This document shows, piece after piece, positions 37,112 to 46,061 of a stretch of 64,000 nucleotides of DNA. Every line of letters starts with the position of its first letter. Within the stretch, counting starts at the first letter, position 1. Origin of the DNA: GCA-2705445 sp002705445 (GTDB lineage Bacteria; Pseudomonadota; Gammaproteobacteria; Poriferisulfidales; GCA-002705445); contig JBJKYB010000002.1 of NCBI GenBank assembly GCA_045561235.1, forward strand, positions 806,001 to 870,000, given 5' to 3'. A program made the position numbers and the translations under genes. The notes beneath the pieces were generated by a model, which worked only from the letters and a program-made list of their open reading frames with translations, did no database searches and was not told the origin of the DNA.

Positions 37112-38548
37112 ATGAAAAAAATACTTTACTTTGTAACTTTTCTTTTTACTTTAAATACAGCTATCGCCAATGACGTTATTGTAGAAAATCCAATAGTTAG
37201 ATTAATGCCTTTAAATGTAAAAACGACAGCTGGTTACTTTGAGTTATCAAATAAATCAGATGTCGAAGAAACTTTAATTGGAGCAAAAAGCAATTCTTTC
37301 AAGAATATTGAAATCCACGAATCTAAAAAAGATGGCGATGTAATGCAAATGTTGAAGAGAAATTCAGTTTCAATAAAATCAAAGAGCAACATAAAGTTCA
37401 TGCCTATGGGTCTTCATTTAATGTTAATGAATCCAATAAAACAAATTGAAGAGAATCAAGAAATTAGCATAACACTTATTTTTGAAAGTGGAAAAAACTT
37501 AGATATTAATTTTTTAGTTAAAAAAATGGATGAAATGAAAATGCCTAAAATGGATATGGAAAATGATAGCCAATGTAGTGACATGGATATGGGTGAAATG
37601 AAAATGGGTAATATGATGACAAATATGAGTAGACCAGATTTTGTTTTTCCTGTTGGTGTTAAAGGTGGAAAAAATATGATGGCCAAAAGAATCATGTTCA
37701 GTTATAAATTTGGCACTATGGACATGGACTGTTGTAAAGATAGTACGAGTTCAGTAAACAACGATTTTATTAAATCTTTAGGTTTCAGTATGGCTCCAAC
37801 TGATATGACTATGGACATGCATATGTTTCATGCGATGTATGCTTATAACAAAAATATCTCTCTAATGGCAATGCTTCCATATATTGAAAAAGAAATGGAT
37901 ATGGTTAAATTATCAGGTATGAACTCAGGTAGAACGCACAGGAGTAGCTCTAGAGGAATAGGTGACTTGAGTATTGCAGGATTATATAAGTTATCTGGAA
38001 AATCTAATTTAAAATTATCTTTATCAATCCCAACAGGTGAATTTGACGAAAAAGACGAAAATATGATGGGTATGATGAAAATCTTACCTTATCCTATGCA
38101 ACTTGGATCTGGTACATATGATGTAACCTTATGTTATAGTTTCCAAGAAATTTTTAGTGATTGGTCATATGGTTTTCAATTAAATGCCACAAAAAGATTT
38201 GACTATAATAGTGAGGATTGGCGTTATGGTGATCGAAGAGAGGTTTCTGCATGGGCAGCAAAACCACTATTTAAAACATTTAGTTTCTCAATTGGGCTCG
38301 ATATAGAACATCAAGATAATATTAATGGAAAATCATCAAAGAGAAATAATATGACTCCAACATGGAATGAATATTTTCACTCTCATTTAAGAGTATCATC
38401 TAATATTGGATTAAATTACAAAATACCAAATTCGAAATCAAGAATTGGTCTCCAGTGCGGTGTTCCAATTTACGAAGATGTTGATGGATCCCAAATGGTC
38501 CCAGATTTTAAATGTAATCTTGGATTTTCTTCTATGATGAAAAATTAA
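37112..38548 (+). CDS. PCuAC copper chaperone fused to a Met-rich linker and outer-membrane beta-barrel
   Basis: Signal peptide at residues 1-19 (cut near AIA-ND). A PCuAC domain (about 20-135) contains the exact Cu(I) pattern H-x10-M-x21-H-x-M: His69, Met80, His102, Met104. Residues 139-193 are a linker crowded with Met and Asp (for example KMPKMDM, DMDMGEMKMGNMM) and suited to copper. From about 194 the sequence alternates like a transmembrane beta-barrel of the MetA-pathway/'transporter' type (PTDMTMDMHM, ISLMAMLPYIEKEMDMV, GIGDLSIAGLYKL, LKLSLSIPTGEF), running to the C-terminus but without a terminal aromatic. Likely role: periplasmic copper binding tied to the outer membrane. A GGGG ribosome site precedes ATG 37112. 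Both parts are known separately; the single-chain form is what is unusual. Confidence 0.8.
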   Translation: MKKILYFVTFLFTLNTAIANDVIVENPIVRLMPLNVKTTAGYFELSNKSDVEETLIGAKSNSFKNIEIHESKKDGDVMQMLKRNSVSIKSKSNIKFMPMGLHLMLMNPIKQIEENQEISITLIFESGKNLDINFLVKKMDEMKMPKMDMENDSQCSDMDMGEMKMGNMMTNMSRPDFVFPVGVKGGKNMMAKRIMFSYKFGTMDMDCCKDSTSSVNNDFIKSLGFSMAPTDMTMDMHMFHAMYAYNKNISLMAMLPYIEKEMDMVKLSGMNSGRTHRSSSRGIGDLSIAGLYKLSGKSNLKLSLSIPTGEFDEKDENMMGMMKILPYPMQLGSGTYDVTLCYSFQEIFSDWSYGFQLNATKRFDYNSEDWRYGDRREVSAWAAKPLFKTFSFSIGLDIEHQDNINGKSSKRNNMTPTWNEYFHSHLRVSSNIGLNYKIPNSKSRIGLQCGVPIYEDVDGSQMVPDFKCNLGFSSMMKN

Positions 38549-38560
38549 ACATATGGATTA

Positions 38561-39451
38561 TTACCTGACTTTATAAATATATATTAAATATATTATTAAA
38601 ATTAACATAATCCATATTGTTGCAATACTTCCTGTAAATTGGTCATAAGAACTTAAATAAAAACTGTAACTTGTTTCATAATTCACAGAAGAATTTTGCT
38701 TAAATATTTTAATCATAAAAATAAAACCAGCATGAAAACCAATACAATAAGATATTGTTTGATAGCGTAATCTTATTAGTGCAAGCAAAATTCCGAATAC
38801 AAAAAGAGTTATGGCTGCATCATATGAAATTACTCTAAAAAGGTTAATAAAGACATTTGATAATTCAATTAAACCAGTATTCCAAACTATATTTTCATCA
38901 ATTATTAAAGGTATTTTGATAAAATGAAATAGTGAATAAATTAAACTACTAAAGATTATTGTAGATATAATTGGGATTAAATTAATTTTTTTTTGAATCA
39001 TAATACCCCGAAAATATGATTCTTCAATTATTGAAATTATGAAACTTATAAATAGTGTATAAATTACAATATAAAAAAATGTTTTATTAAGTATGCTTAG
39101 ATCAATATCATTTATATTTCTTACTCCAAGGTAGTCGTAAAAAATAATAAGTGGTGTTAAAAGAAGAATACTTAAAAAAAAACCTTTAATTGTATTTAGA
39201 ACAAAAAATATTCTGGGTTCAGAGTAACCCAATACTTTTCTATTATAGATATTAAGATACTTTAGGACTGGTACAATGAATATCCCACATAATAATATTG
39301 TCCCGTATTTTATGGCTTTATTTAATGCTAGCATTGGCTGTTCATCAAATTGCATGTACAATATGGTAAATAGCAAAGATGATATTACTGCAAAAAATAA
39401 TATATAAATTGTAAAAAACAATATTCTCCTCATAATTCCATTATAGTACAT
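38561..39451 (-). CDS. CPBP family intramembrane protease
   Basis: Multi-pass membrane protein with about eight hydrophobic segments and the CPBP (Abi) motifs: EESYFRG (motif 1, EExxxR), SLFHF (motif 2) and GFHAGF (motif 3). Relatives are Rce1-like glutamate intramembrane proteases, some conferring bacteriocin immunity; the substrate is unknown here. Start options are ATG 39451 (MYYNGIMRR) and ATG 39433 (MRRILFF); neither has a strong ribosome site. It ends 12 bp from the convergent copper-fusion gene. Confidence 0.75.
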   Translation of the reverse strand: MYYNGIMRRILFFTIYILFFAVISSLLFTILYMQFDEQPMLALNKAIKYGTILLCGIFIVPVLKYLNIYNRKVLGYSEPRIFFVLNTIKGFFLSILLLTPLIIFYDYLGVRNINDIDLSILNKTFFYIVIYTLFISFIISIIEESYFRGIMIQKKINLIPIISTIIFSSLIYSLFHFIKIPLIIDENIVWNTGLIELSNVFINLFRVISYDAAITLFVFGILLALIRLRYQTISYCIGFHAGFIFMIKIFKQNSSVNYETSYSFYLSSYDQFTGSIATIWIMLILIIYLIYIYKVR

Positions 39452-39503
39452 TTAGAGGATTATCGAATATTCCTTTTTAATATTATTCTTTATTTTAGTT
39501 ATT

Positions 39504-39588
39504 GGGCTAGTGGCGGAATTGGTATACGCGCTGGTTTTAGGTACCAGTGGGGCAACCCGTGAGAGTTCGAGTCTCTCCTAGCCCACCA
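39504..39588 (+). tRNA. tRNA-Leu (TAG)
   Basis: Class II tRNA of 85 nt with CCA. The acceptor GGGCTAG pairs with CTAGCCC, the anticodon loop TTTAGGT gives TAG, and a variable arm (GGGGCAACCCGT) is present. It ends 20 bp before tig, so it probably lies in the same transcript. Confidence 0.97.
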
Positions 39589-39608
39589 ATTTATTTTTAG
39601 GAGATTAA

Positions 39609-40898
39609 ATGGTTACGAAAATAAAAAATTTAAAAGGCTTAGAAAAAGAATTAGTAATTAGTTTTGATTCTAAAGATGTTGAACCCACAGTAGACTCTAA
39701 ACTACTAAAGCTAAGTAAAACTTTAGATTTAAAAGGTTTTAGAAAGGGAAAAGTTCCAATGAATGTTGTAAAAAGTAAATATTACAATCAATGTTTTAAT
39801 GAATCATTAAGTGAGCATATAGAGCAAAATTATATAAAAGTAATACTAGATGAAAAGCTTAATCCAGCTGGTCCTCCAAAAATATCTATGGAAGAGACTA
39901 AAAATAAAGATATTTATACTTTTAAAGCTCTAATAGAAGTAATGCCAAATATAGAGTTAAAAAATATTGATAAAATAAAATTGGAGAAACCAGTACTGAA
40001 GGTTAAAAAAGAAGATTTAGAAAAAGCTGTAGATAAAATCGCAGATCAATATAAAGAATGGAAAGTTGTAAAGCGAAAATCTAAAAAAGGAGATAGAGTT
40101 AAAGCGGACTTTGTAGGAAAAATTAATGGTGAGGAATTTGAAAATAATAAAGCAAATGATTTTTTCATAGAAATTGGAAGTAATCAATTGATTCCGGGAT
40201 TTGAAGAAGGATTAAAAGGAGTTAAAGCTGGCGAAGAAAAAGTTCTTGATATCGTATTCCCTGATGATTATCAAGATAAAAAATTAGCTGCAAAACCAGT
40301 CACATTTGATATTAAAATTAAAGAGGTTTCTGAGGCAAAGGTATCAGAAATAAACGAGGATTTTATAAAAAAACTTGGAATAAAGGATGGAAAGATCGAA
40401 TCATTATATTCAAAAATTGAAGAAGGTATGAAAAAAGATTCAGAAACTTTAATAGAATCATATCTAAAGAAAAATGTCATCTCATCATTAAGTAAGTTAC
40501 AAAAGTTTGAGGTTCCAAAAAGTCTCATACATGACGAAATTTTAAGAATTGAAAAAGAAAATAATCCTAGTGGTGATGTAAAAATGAGTTTTGAAGATAT
40601 GGAAAAATTGTATTTAAAAGAAGCAGAAAATAGAGTTAAAGCTGGATTACTTTTAAGAGAGATTATAAATAAGGAGAAGTTTTCTTTATCGAAGGAAAAT
40701 ATAGATAATTGGCTTGATACGATTTCTAGAGGACAGGGAAACCGAGCTGAAATAGAAAATTACTATATGAATAATGAAGATGCAAAAAAAAATATGGAAT
40801 CTGTAATTTTAGAAAATTTAGCAGTAAAATGGGTTATAAAAAATGCAAGTGTAAACGAGAAAAATTATACGTTTGATGACCTAGTTGAACTTAGATAG
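39609..40898 (+). CDS. tig: Trigger factor
   Basis: Ribosome-bound chaperone with prolyl isomerase activity. The ribosome-docking signature GFRKGKVP is at residues 43-50. The FKBP domain spans about residues 150-245 (KKGDRVKADFVG, FFIEIGSNQLIPGFEEGLKG), followed by the helical substrate-cradling domain. The 429 residues match E. coli (432). The AGGAG ribosome site lies 8 bp before the ATG and directly follows tRNA-Leu. The tig-clpP-clpX-lon-hupB-ppiD order is the conserved proteostasis cluster. Confidence 0.97.
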   Translation: MVTKIKNLKGLEKELVISFDSKDVEPTVDSKLLKLSKTLDLKGFRKGKVPMNVVKSKYYNQCFNESLSEHIEQNYIKVILDEKLNPAGPPKISMEETKNKDIYTFKALIEVMPNIELKNIDKIKLEKPVLKVKKEDLEKAVDKIADQYKEWKVVKRKSKKGDRVKADFVGKINGEEFENNKANDFFIEIGSNQLIPGFEEGLKGVKAGEEKVLDIVFPDDYQDKKLAAKPVTFDIKIKEVSEAKVSEINEDFIKKLGIKDGKIESLYSKIEEGMKKDSETLIESYLKKNVISSLSKLQKFEVPKSLIHDEILRIEKENNPSGDVKMSFEDMEKLYLKEAENRVKAGLLLREIINKEKFSLSKENIDNWLDTISRGQGNRAEIENYYMNNEDAKKNMESVILENLAVKWVIKNASVNEKNYTFDDLVELR

Positions 40899-40929
40899 AC
40901 TAAAATATAATTTTTGGTAATATAGCACT

Positions 40930-41547
40930 ATGAAAAATAACATTATGAATCTTAATCTCGTTCCCATGGTTATTGAGCAATCTTCTAGAGGAGAGAGAGC
41001 TTATGATATATATTCTAGGCTCTTACGAGAAAGAATTATTTTTGTTGTTGGGCCCGTAGAAGATTACATGGCTAACGTAATAATTGCGCAAATATTATTT
41101 TTGGAATCTGAAGATCCTAAAAAAGATATATCTTTATATATAAACTCCCCTGGTGGTTCTGTTTCCTCAGGTATGGCTATTTATGATACCATGCAATTCT
41201 GCAAATCTGATATTAGCACATTATGTATAGGTCAGGCTGCTAGTATGGGTGCTGTATTATTAGCTGGTGGGGCAGATAAGAAAAGGTTTGCATTACCTAA
41301 TTCAAGGGTAATGATTCATCAACCTCTTGGTGGTTTTCAAGGGCAGTCAGCAGATATACAAATACATGCTCAGGAAATACAAAAAGTTAGAGAAAGCCTA
41401 AATTCTATCTTGTCTAAACATACTGGAAATGATATTAATAAAATATCTAAAGATACAGATAGGGATAATTTTATGAATGCAAACGAGGCAATGGAATACG
41501 GCATAATTGATAATGTTCTTGAGTCTAGAAAGGATGCTTCTAAATAG
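40930..41547 (+). CDS. clpP: ATP-dependent Clp protease proteolytic subunit
   Basis: Serine protease subunit that forms the tetradecamer fed by ClpX. The catalytic triad is visible: Ser105 in GQAASMGAVLL, His130 in RVMIHQPLGG and an aspartate near residue 179 (TDRDNFM). The N-terminal propeptide is short. The 205 residues are standard. A TATAAT at 40906-40911 lies just before it, with TTGAAC 15 bases further up, so it may have its own promoter in addition to read-through from tig. Confidence 0.97.
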   Translation: MKNNIMNLNLVPMVIEQSSRGERAYDIYSRLLRERIIFVVGPVEDYMANVIIAQILFLESEDPKKDISLYINSPGGSVSSGMAIYDTMQFCKSDISTLCIGQAASMGAVLLAGGADKKRFALPNSRVMIHQPLGGFQGQSADIQIHAQEIQKVRESLNSILSKHTGNDINKISKDTDRDNFMNANEAMEYGIIDNVLESRKDASK

Positions 41548-41576
41548 CAATTTTTTTAAATATAGGAAGGTTTTTT

Positions 41577-42839
41577 ATGAGTAATGATGATAAGAGTGAT
41601 GATAATAAATTATTATACTGTTCTTTTTGTGGAAAAAGTCAACAGGACGTAAAAAAATTAATTGCAGGTCCATCTGTATTTATCTGCGATGAGTGCGTTG
41701 AATTATGTAACGATATCATTAGGGAAGAACTACTTGATCAAGAGCCAGACGCAAACAAAAAACTTCCAAAACCACATGAAATTAATGCATCTCTGGATGA
41801 TTACGTTATAGATCAATCAAGAGCAAAAAAAGTACTATCTGTAGCAGTATATAATCACTATAAAAGACTTGAATCACAATTTTCAAAAGATGATGGTGTT
41901 GAGCTATCAAAAAGCAATATACTTCTAATAGGGCCTACAGGATGTGGAAAAACTCTTTTGGCGGAGACTTTAGCTAAACTTCTTAACGTGCCTTTCACAA
42001 TTGCTGATGCAACAACCTTAACAGAGGCGGGTTACGTCGGTGAAGATGTTGAAAATATAATTCAGAAGTTATTACAAAAATGCGACTATGATGTTGAAAA
42101 AGCACAGAATGGAATAGTTTATATAGATGAAATCGATAAGATCTCAAGAAAAGCAGATAATCCTTCTATAACCAGAGACGTATCTGGAGAAGGAGTTCAA
42201 CAAGCTTTATTAAAGTTGATAGAAGGAACAACTGCATCTGTACCTCCACAAGGAGGAAGGAAACATCCGCAACAAGAGTTTGTTCAAGTAGATACAAAAA
42301 ATATTCTATTTATTGTTGGGGGTGCGTTTGCAGGACTTGATAGGGTCATTAAGGATAGAACAGAAAAAAGTGGCATAGGATTTTCGGCAGAAGTTCACGC
42401 TAAAGACGACTCAAATTCTTTAAAAGTACTACATGATGTAGAGCCCGAGGATCTTATATCGTATGGCTTGATCCCAGAATTCGTAGGTAGACTACCAATG
42501 ATCGCAACTCTTGATGAGCTAGATGAGAATGCATTAATAAAAATTTTGTTAGAGCCAAAAAATGCAATCACCAAGCAATATGCAAAACTTTTTAAAATGG
42601 AAAATACTGAAATTGAATTTAGAGACAATGCTCTTTTAGCAATAGCTAAAAAAGCAAAAGAAAGAAAAACTGGAGCTAGAGGATTAAGAACAATCCTTGA
42701 AAATGTCTTATTAGATACAATGTACAATCTTCCTTCTTTGGCAAATGTATCAAAAATTGTCATTGATGAGGCTGTTATTAACGGGGAAACTGAGCCATAT
42801 TTAATTTATGATCAGGATTCTCCTAAAAAAAGCGCATAA
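41577..42839 (+). CDS. clpX: ATP-dependent Clp protease ATPase subunit ClpX
   Basis: AAA+ unfoldase that delivers substrates, including SsrA-tagged ones, to ClpP. The N-terminal C4 zinc finger (CSFCGK and CDECVELC), Walker A GPTGCGKTLLAETLA, Walker B IVYIDEIDKI, the pore loop within the GYVGED region and the sensor-2 arginine in GARGLRTILE are present. The 420 residues are standard. An AGGAAGG ribosome site precedes the ATG. Confidence 0.98.
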   Translation: MSNDDKSDDNKLLYCSFCGKSQQDVKKLIAGPSVFICDECVELCNDIIREELLDQEPDANKKLPKPHEINASLDDYVIDQSRAKKVLSVAVYNHYKRLESQFSKDDGVELSKSNILLIGPTGCGKTLLAETLAKLLNVPFTIADATTLTEAGYVGEDVENIIQKLLQKCDYDVEKAQNGIVYIDEIDKISRKADNPSITRDVSGEGVQQALLKLIEGTTASVPPQGGRKHPQQEFVQVDTKNILFIVGGAFAGLDRVIKDRTEKSGIGFSAEVHAKDDSNSLKVLHDVEPEDLISYGLIPEFVGRLPMIATLDELDENALIKILLEPKNAITKQYAKLFKMENTEIEFRDNALLAIAKKAKERKTGARGLRTILENVLLDTMYNLPSLANVSKIVIDEAVINGETEPYLIYDQDSPKKSA

Positions 42840-42852
42840 AGGTTAAAAGTAC

Positions 42853-42878
42853 CTTGAAATATGGAAATATACCCACAT
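42853..42878 (+). promoter_or_regulatory. Heat-shock (sigma-32) promoter of lon
   Basis: CTTGAAA at 42853-42859, a 12-base spacer, and CCCACAT at 42872-42878 match the sigma-32 consensus (CTTGAAA, 11-16 bases, CCCATnT) at 13 of the 13 defined positions bar one. It lies in the 76-bp clpX-lon gap, where E. coli lon also has a heat-shock promoter. Confidence 0.7.
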
Positions 42879-42915
42879 AATATATTTATGTTTAACATAT
42901 TTTAAGGATAAAACT

Positions 42916-45309
42916 ATGAGCAAAAGTAATACAGATGACTTGATCTTTCCTGTTCTACCCCTCAGAGATGTAATCGTTTTTCCAAATATGGTTATACCTT
43001 TATTTGTAGGAAGAGAAAAATCTATAAAATCTTTAGAAGTTGCAATGGATGCTAACAAGCAGATCATGCTTGTTGCTCAAAAAACAGCAGATTTAGACGA
43101 TCCTCAAGATAAAGATATTTATAGATATGGAACACTTGCAACTGTTCTACAACTACTAAAATTACCAGACGGAACAATCAAAGTTTTAGTTGAGGGAGCA
43201 AGTAGAGCTAAAATACAAGGTGAGATTTATGGTGAAGATTACTTTGAGGCAAGAGTTGGTGTTGTTGATGAAAATTTTATTGATGATAGAGAAATTGAAA
43301 TTTTATCAAGATCTGTAATTGACTCATTTGATCAATACGTAAAATTAAATAAAAAAATTGCTCCTGAAGTTATGACATCTTTATCAGGCATTGATGACCC
43401 ATCTAGACTCGCTGACACAATAGCGGCACATATGGTTCTCAAGATGGAAGAAAAACAAGCTATTCTTGAAGTAAGCGATGTTAAGGATAGAATAGAAAAC
43501 ATTATCACTTTAATCGAGAACGAACTTGATATTCTTCAGGTAGAGAAAAAAATAAGAGGAAGAGTTAAAAATCAAATGGAGAAAAGCCAAAGAGAATATT
43601 ATTTGAATGAGCAAATGAAGGCCATTCAAAAAGAATTGGGTGATATGGATGATGTTCCAAATGAAGTTGAGGAAATTGAAGAAAAAATTAAAAAGTCCGG
43701 AATGCCAAAAGAAGTACTGCAAAAAATAAAAAGTGACGTTAATAAATTAAAAATGATGTCTCCTATGTCAGCAGAGGCATCAGTATTAAGAAATTATATT
43801 GATGTTCTTGTCAACGTTCCATGGAAAAAAAGAACAAAGGTTACGAAAGATTTAGTGATAGCTGAAAAAATTCTTGAAGATGATCATCATGGTTTAGAAA
43901 GAGTTAAGGAAAGAATTCTTGAATACCTAGCTGTACAGCAAAGAGTCAGAAAATTGAAAGGACCTATTCTGTGTTTAGTAGGACCCCCTGGTGTTGGTAA
44001 AACTAGTCTTGGAAAGTCTATAGCAAAAGCTACAGGAAGAAAATTTACTAGGATGTCTTTGGGTGGGGTAAGAGACGAAGCAGAGATTAGAGGACATAGA
44101 AGAACATACATAGGTTCCTTACCTGGTAAAATTATGCAAAATATCTCTAAAGTAGGTGTCAAAAACCCATTATTTCTTTTAGATGAAATAGATAAAATGG
44201 CTATGGATTTTAGAGGTGATCCTTCGTCAGCCTTGTTGGAAGTTCTTGATTCTGAACAAAACGATACATTTTCTGATCATTATTTAGAAGTCGATTTTGA
44301 TTTATCAGATGTTATGTTTGTTGCAACTTCAAATTCTATGAATATTCCTGGACCCCTTTTGGATAGAATGGAAGTTATTAGAATTCCTGGCTACACAGAA
44401 AATGAAAAAGAGAGTATTGCTAATAAATATTTAATGCCTAAGCAATTGGATAATAATGGTCTTACTGAAAAAGATATAAAATTTAATAAGAATATCTTTT
44501 TAGAAATTATTAGATCTTATACTAGAGAAGCGGGTGTAAGAAATCTTGAAAGAGAAATTTCAAAAATATGCCGAAAAGTTGTAAAAAAACTTCTTCTAAA
44601 TAAAAAACTGAAAAATATCAAGTTAGATAAAAATAATTTAAAAGATTATCTTGGAGTTAAGAGATTTAAGCATGGTGAAATTGAGAAGGAAAACGTTATT
44701 GGTCTTGTTAACGGTTTAGCATGGACTGAAGTTGGCGGCGAAATGCTAAGTGTTGAAACAGCGGTCATTCCTGGTAAAGGTAAATATATTTTAACTGGTC
44801 AACTTGGCGATGTTATGCAAGAGTCAATTAGGGCAGCTATGACAATTGTCAGAAAAAGGGCATTAAATATTGGAATTGATAAAGATTTTTATGAGACAAA
44901 AGATATTCATGTTCATTTTCCTGAAGGCGCGACACCAAAAGATGGCCCAAGTGCTGGAGTTGGAATAACAACTTCCTTAGTGTCTGCTCTTACAGAAAAT
45001 CCTGTAAAATCATCTGTTGCTATGACCGGCGAAGTTAATCTTCACGGGCAAGTTTTGCCGATTGGAGGCCTTAAAGAAAAAATGTTAGCAGCATCAAGAG
45101 CAGGTATTAAAACCGTAATTATACCTCTTGAAAATGAAAAAGATTTGTCTGAGATACCTGATAACATTAAAAATAATCTTGAAATTAAAACCGTCGAGTG
45201 GGTTGAGGAAGTGCTTTCAATTGCTTTAGAAAATTCTGTGCCCGGCTTAGAAATGCCACAAACAAAAATTTCTAGAAAAGGCGAGTCAAAAGACCTCATG
45301 ACGCATTAG
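42916..45309 (+). CDS. lon: ATP-dependent protease Lon
   Basis: Cytoplasmic AAA+ protease for misfolded and regulatory proteins. It has an N-terminal LAN domain (FPVLPLRDVIVFPNMVIPL), Walker A GPPGVGKTSLGKSIA, Walker B PLFLLDEIDKM and a C-terminal S16 protease domain. The catalytic Ser679 lies in KDGPSAGVGITT, and the partner lysine follows in GGLKEKMLAASRAG. The 797 residues are close to E. coli (784). A heat-shock-type promoter stands just upstream. An AAGGA ribosome site precedes the ATG. Confidence 0.98.
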   Translation: MSKSNTDDLIFPVLPLRDVIVFPNMVIPLFVGREKSIKSLEVAMDANKQIMLVAQKTADLDDPQDKDIYRYGTLATVLQLLKLPDGTIKVLVEGASRAKIQGEIYGEDYFEARVGVVDENFIDDREIEILSRSVIDSFDQYVKLNKKIAPEVMTSLSGIDDPSRLADTIAAHMVLKMEEKQAILEVSDVKDRIENIITLIENELDILQVEKKIRGRVKNQMEKSQREYYLNEQMKAIQKELGDMDDVPNEVEEIEEKIKKSGMPKEVLQKIKSDVNKLKMMSPMSAEASVLRNYIDVLVNVPWKKRTKVTKDLVIAEKILEDDHHGLERVKERILEYLAVQQRVRKLKGPILCLVGPPGVGKTSLGKSIAKATGRKFTRMSLGGVRDEAEIRGHRRTYIGSLPGKIMQNISKVGVKNPLFLLDEIDKMAMDFRGDPSSALLEVLDSEQNDTFSDHYLEVDFDLSDVMFVATSNSMNIPGPLLDRMEVIRIPGYTENEKESIANKYLMPKQLDNNGLTEKDIKFNKNIFLEIIRSYTREAGVRNLEREISKICRKVVKKLLLNKKLKNIKLDKNNLKDYLGVKRFKHGEIEKENVIGLVNGLAWTEVGGEMLSVETAVIPGKGKYILTGQLGDVMQESIRAAMTIVRKRALNIGIDKDFYETKDIHVHFPEGATPKDGPSAGVGITTSLVSALTENPVKSSVAMTGEVNLHGQVLPIGGLKEKMLAASRAGIKTVIIPLENEKDLSEIPDNIKNNLEIKTVEWVEEVLSIALENSVPGLEMPQTKISRKGESKDLMTH

Positions 45310-45404
45310 AAAATAAATATAATTAATTCATATATTTAGGTTTCTTAATTAGTTTTCAATTATATAATAATTAGTATAAATTTCTATTTAATTAGTTTCT
45401 TTTG

Positions 45405-45434
45405 TTGACATAGAAATTCCCCTTAATGTATAAA
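45405..45434 (+). promoter_or_regulatory. Strong sigma-70-type promoter of hupB
   Basis: TTGACA at 45405-45410, 18 bases, then TATAAA at 45429-45434. The -35 is consensus and the -10 differs at one position. Transcription would start near 45441, leaving a leader of about 140 nt that contains the tandem repeat. Confidence 0.6.
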
Positions 45435-45448
45435 TAACAAGGGAAAAA

Positions 45449-45529
45449 GAGTAATATTTGAAATGCATAATAAATGAGTAATATTTGAAAGGCATAATAA
45501 ATGAGTAATATTTGAAAGGCATAATAATT
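45449..45529. repeat. Three tandem copies of a 27-bp unit in the hupB leader
   Basis: Units begin at 45449, 45476 and 45503 (GAGTAATATTTGAAA, then ATGCATAATAAAT in copy 1 or GGCATAATAAAT in copy 2). Copies 1 and 2 differ at one base, and copy 3 differs only at its end. The array lies between the hupB promoter and ATG. Each unit contains TTTGAAA and CATAAT words, so it could also add weak promoter or protein-binding sites. The exactness points to recent slippage. Confidence 0.85.
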
Positions 45530-45579
45530 GCATTATATTAAAACAAAATAAATCATATACTAACTAGAGGATAATAATA

Positions 45580-45852
45580 ATGAATAAATCAGACTTAATA
45601 GACGCGATAGCAAGTTCAACTGGCTCTAACAAAGCTGAAGCTGGAAGAGCTCTTGAAGCAGTGCTTGGCGCAATTACTTCAACATTGCAATCAGGTGAAA
45701 AAGTAACAATACCTGGATTCGGAACATTTGAAGTTAGACATAGAAATGCAAGAATGGGAAGAAATCCTCAAACTGGTGAATCGATTCAGATTAAAGCTTC
45801 AAATACTCCTGGATTCAAAGCTGGTAAAGCTCTTAAGGATGCTCTAAACTAA
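45580..45852 (+). CDS. hupB: DNA-binding protein HU, beta type
   Basis: Histone-like dimeric nucleoid protein of 90 residues. The signature GFGTFEVRHRNARMGRNPQTGE covers the DNA-binding arm with its intercalating Pro (RNPQTG). The opening MNKSDLIDAIASSTG is typical. An AGAGGA ribosome site is 9 bp from the ATG. HU rather than IHF is chosen from the lon-hupB-ppiD position and the arm sequence. tRNA-Val starts 20 bp downstream. Confidence 0.96.
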   Translation: MNKSDLIDAIASSTGSNKAEAGRALEAVLGAITSTLQSGEKVTIPGFGTFEVRHRNARMGRNPQTGESIQIKASNTPGFKAGKALKDALN

Positions 45853-45871
45853 GCCCGCCCTTAACCTTTCA

Positions 45872-45947
45872 GGGTGCTTAGCTCAGTTGGTAGAGCGTCG
45901 CCCTTACAAGGCGGATGTCGGGGGTTCGAATCCCTCAGCACCCACCA
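45872..45947 (+). tRNA. tRNA-Val (TAC)
   Basis: Cloverleaf of 76 nt with CCA. The acceptor GGGTGCT pairs with AGCACCC, and the anticodon loop CTTACAA gives TAC. It sits between hupB and ppiD, a site where Pseudomonas also carries tRNAs. Confidence 0.97.
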
Positions 45948-45958
45948 TTTAGTGTTTA

Positions 45959-46036
45959 GGAGTGGTAGTTCAGTTTGGTTAGAATACCTGCCTGTCACGC
46001 AGGGGGTCGCGGGTTCGAGTCCCGTCCACTCCGCCA
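45959..46036 (+). tRNA. tRNA-Asp (GTC)
   Basis: Cloverleaf of 78 nt with CCA. The acceptor GGAGTGG pairs with CCACTCC, and the anticodon loop CTGTCAC gives GTC. The D loop is one base longer than usual (CAGTTTGGTTA). It lies 11 nt after tRNA-Val. Confidence 0.96.
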
Positions 46037-46061
46037 TGAAAAATTTTTAAAGGAATTATAG

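Noticed and set aside
45449..45529. Tandem repeat as a CRISPR array
   Set aside because: The 27-bp units are directly adjacent with no spacers, and no cas genes are present.
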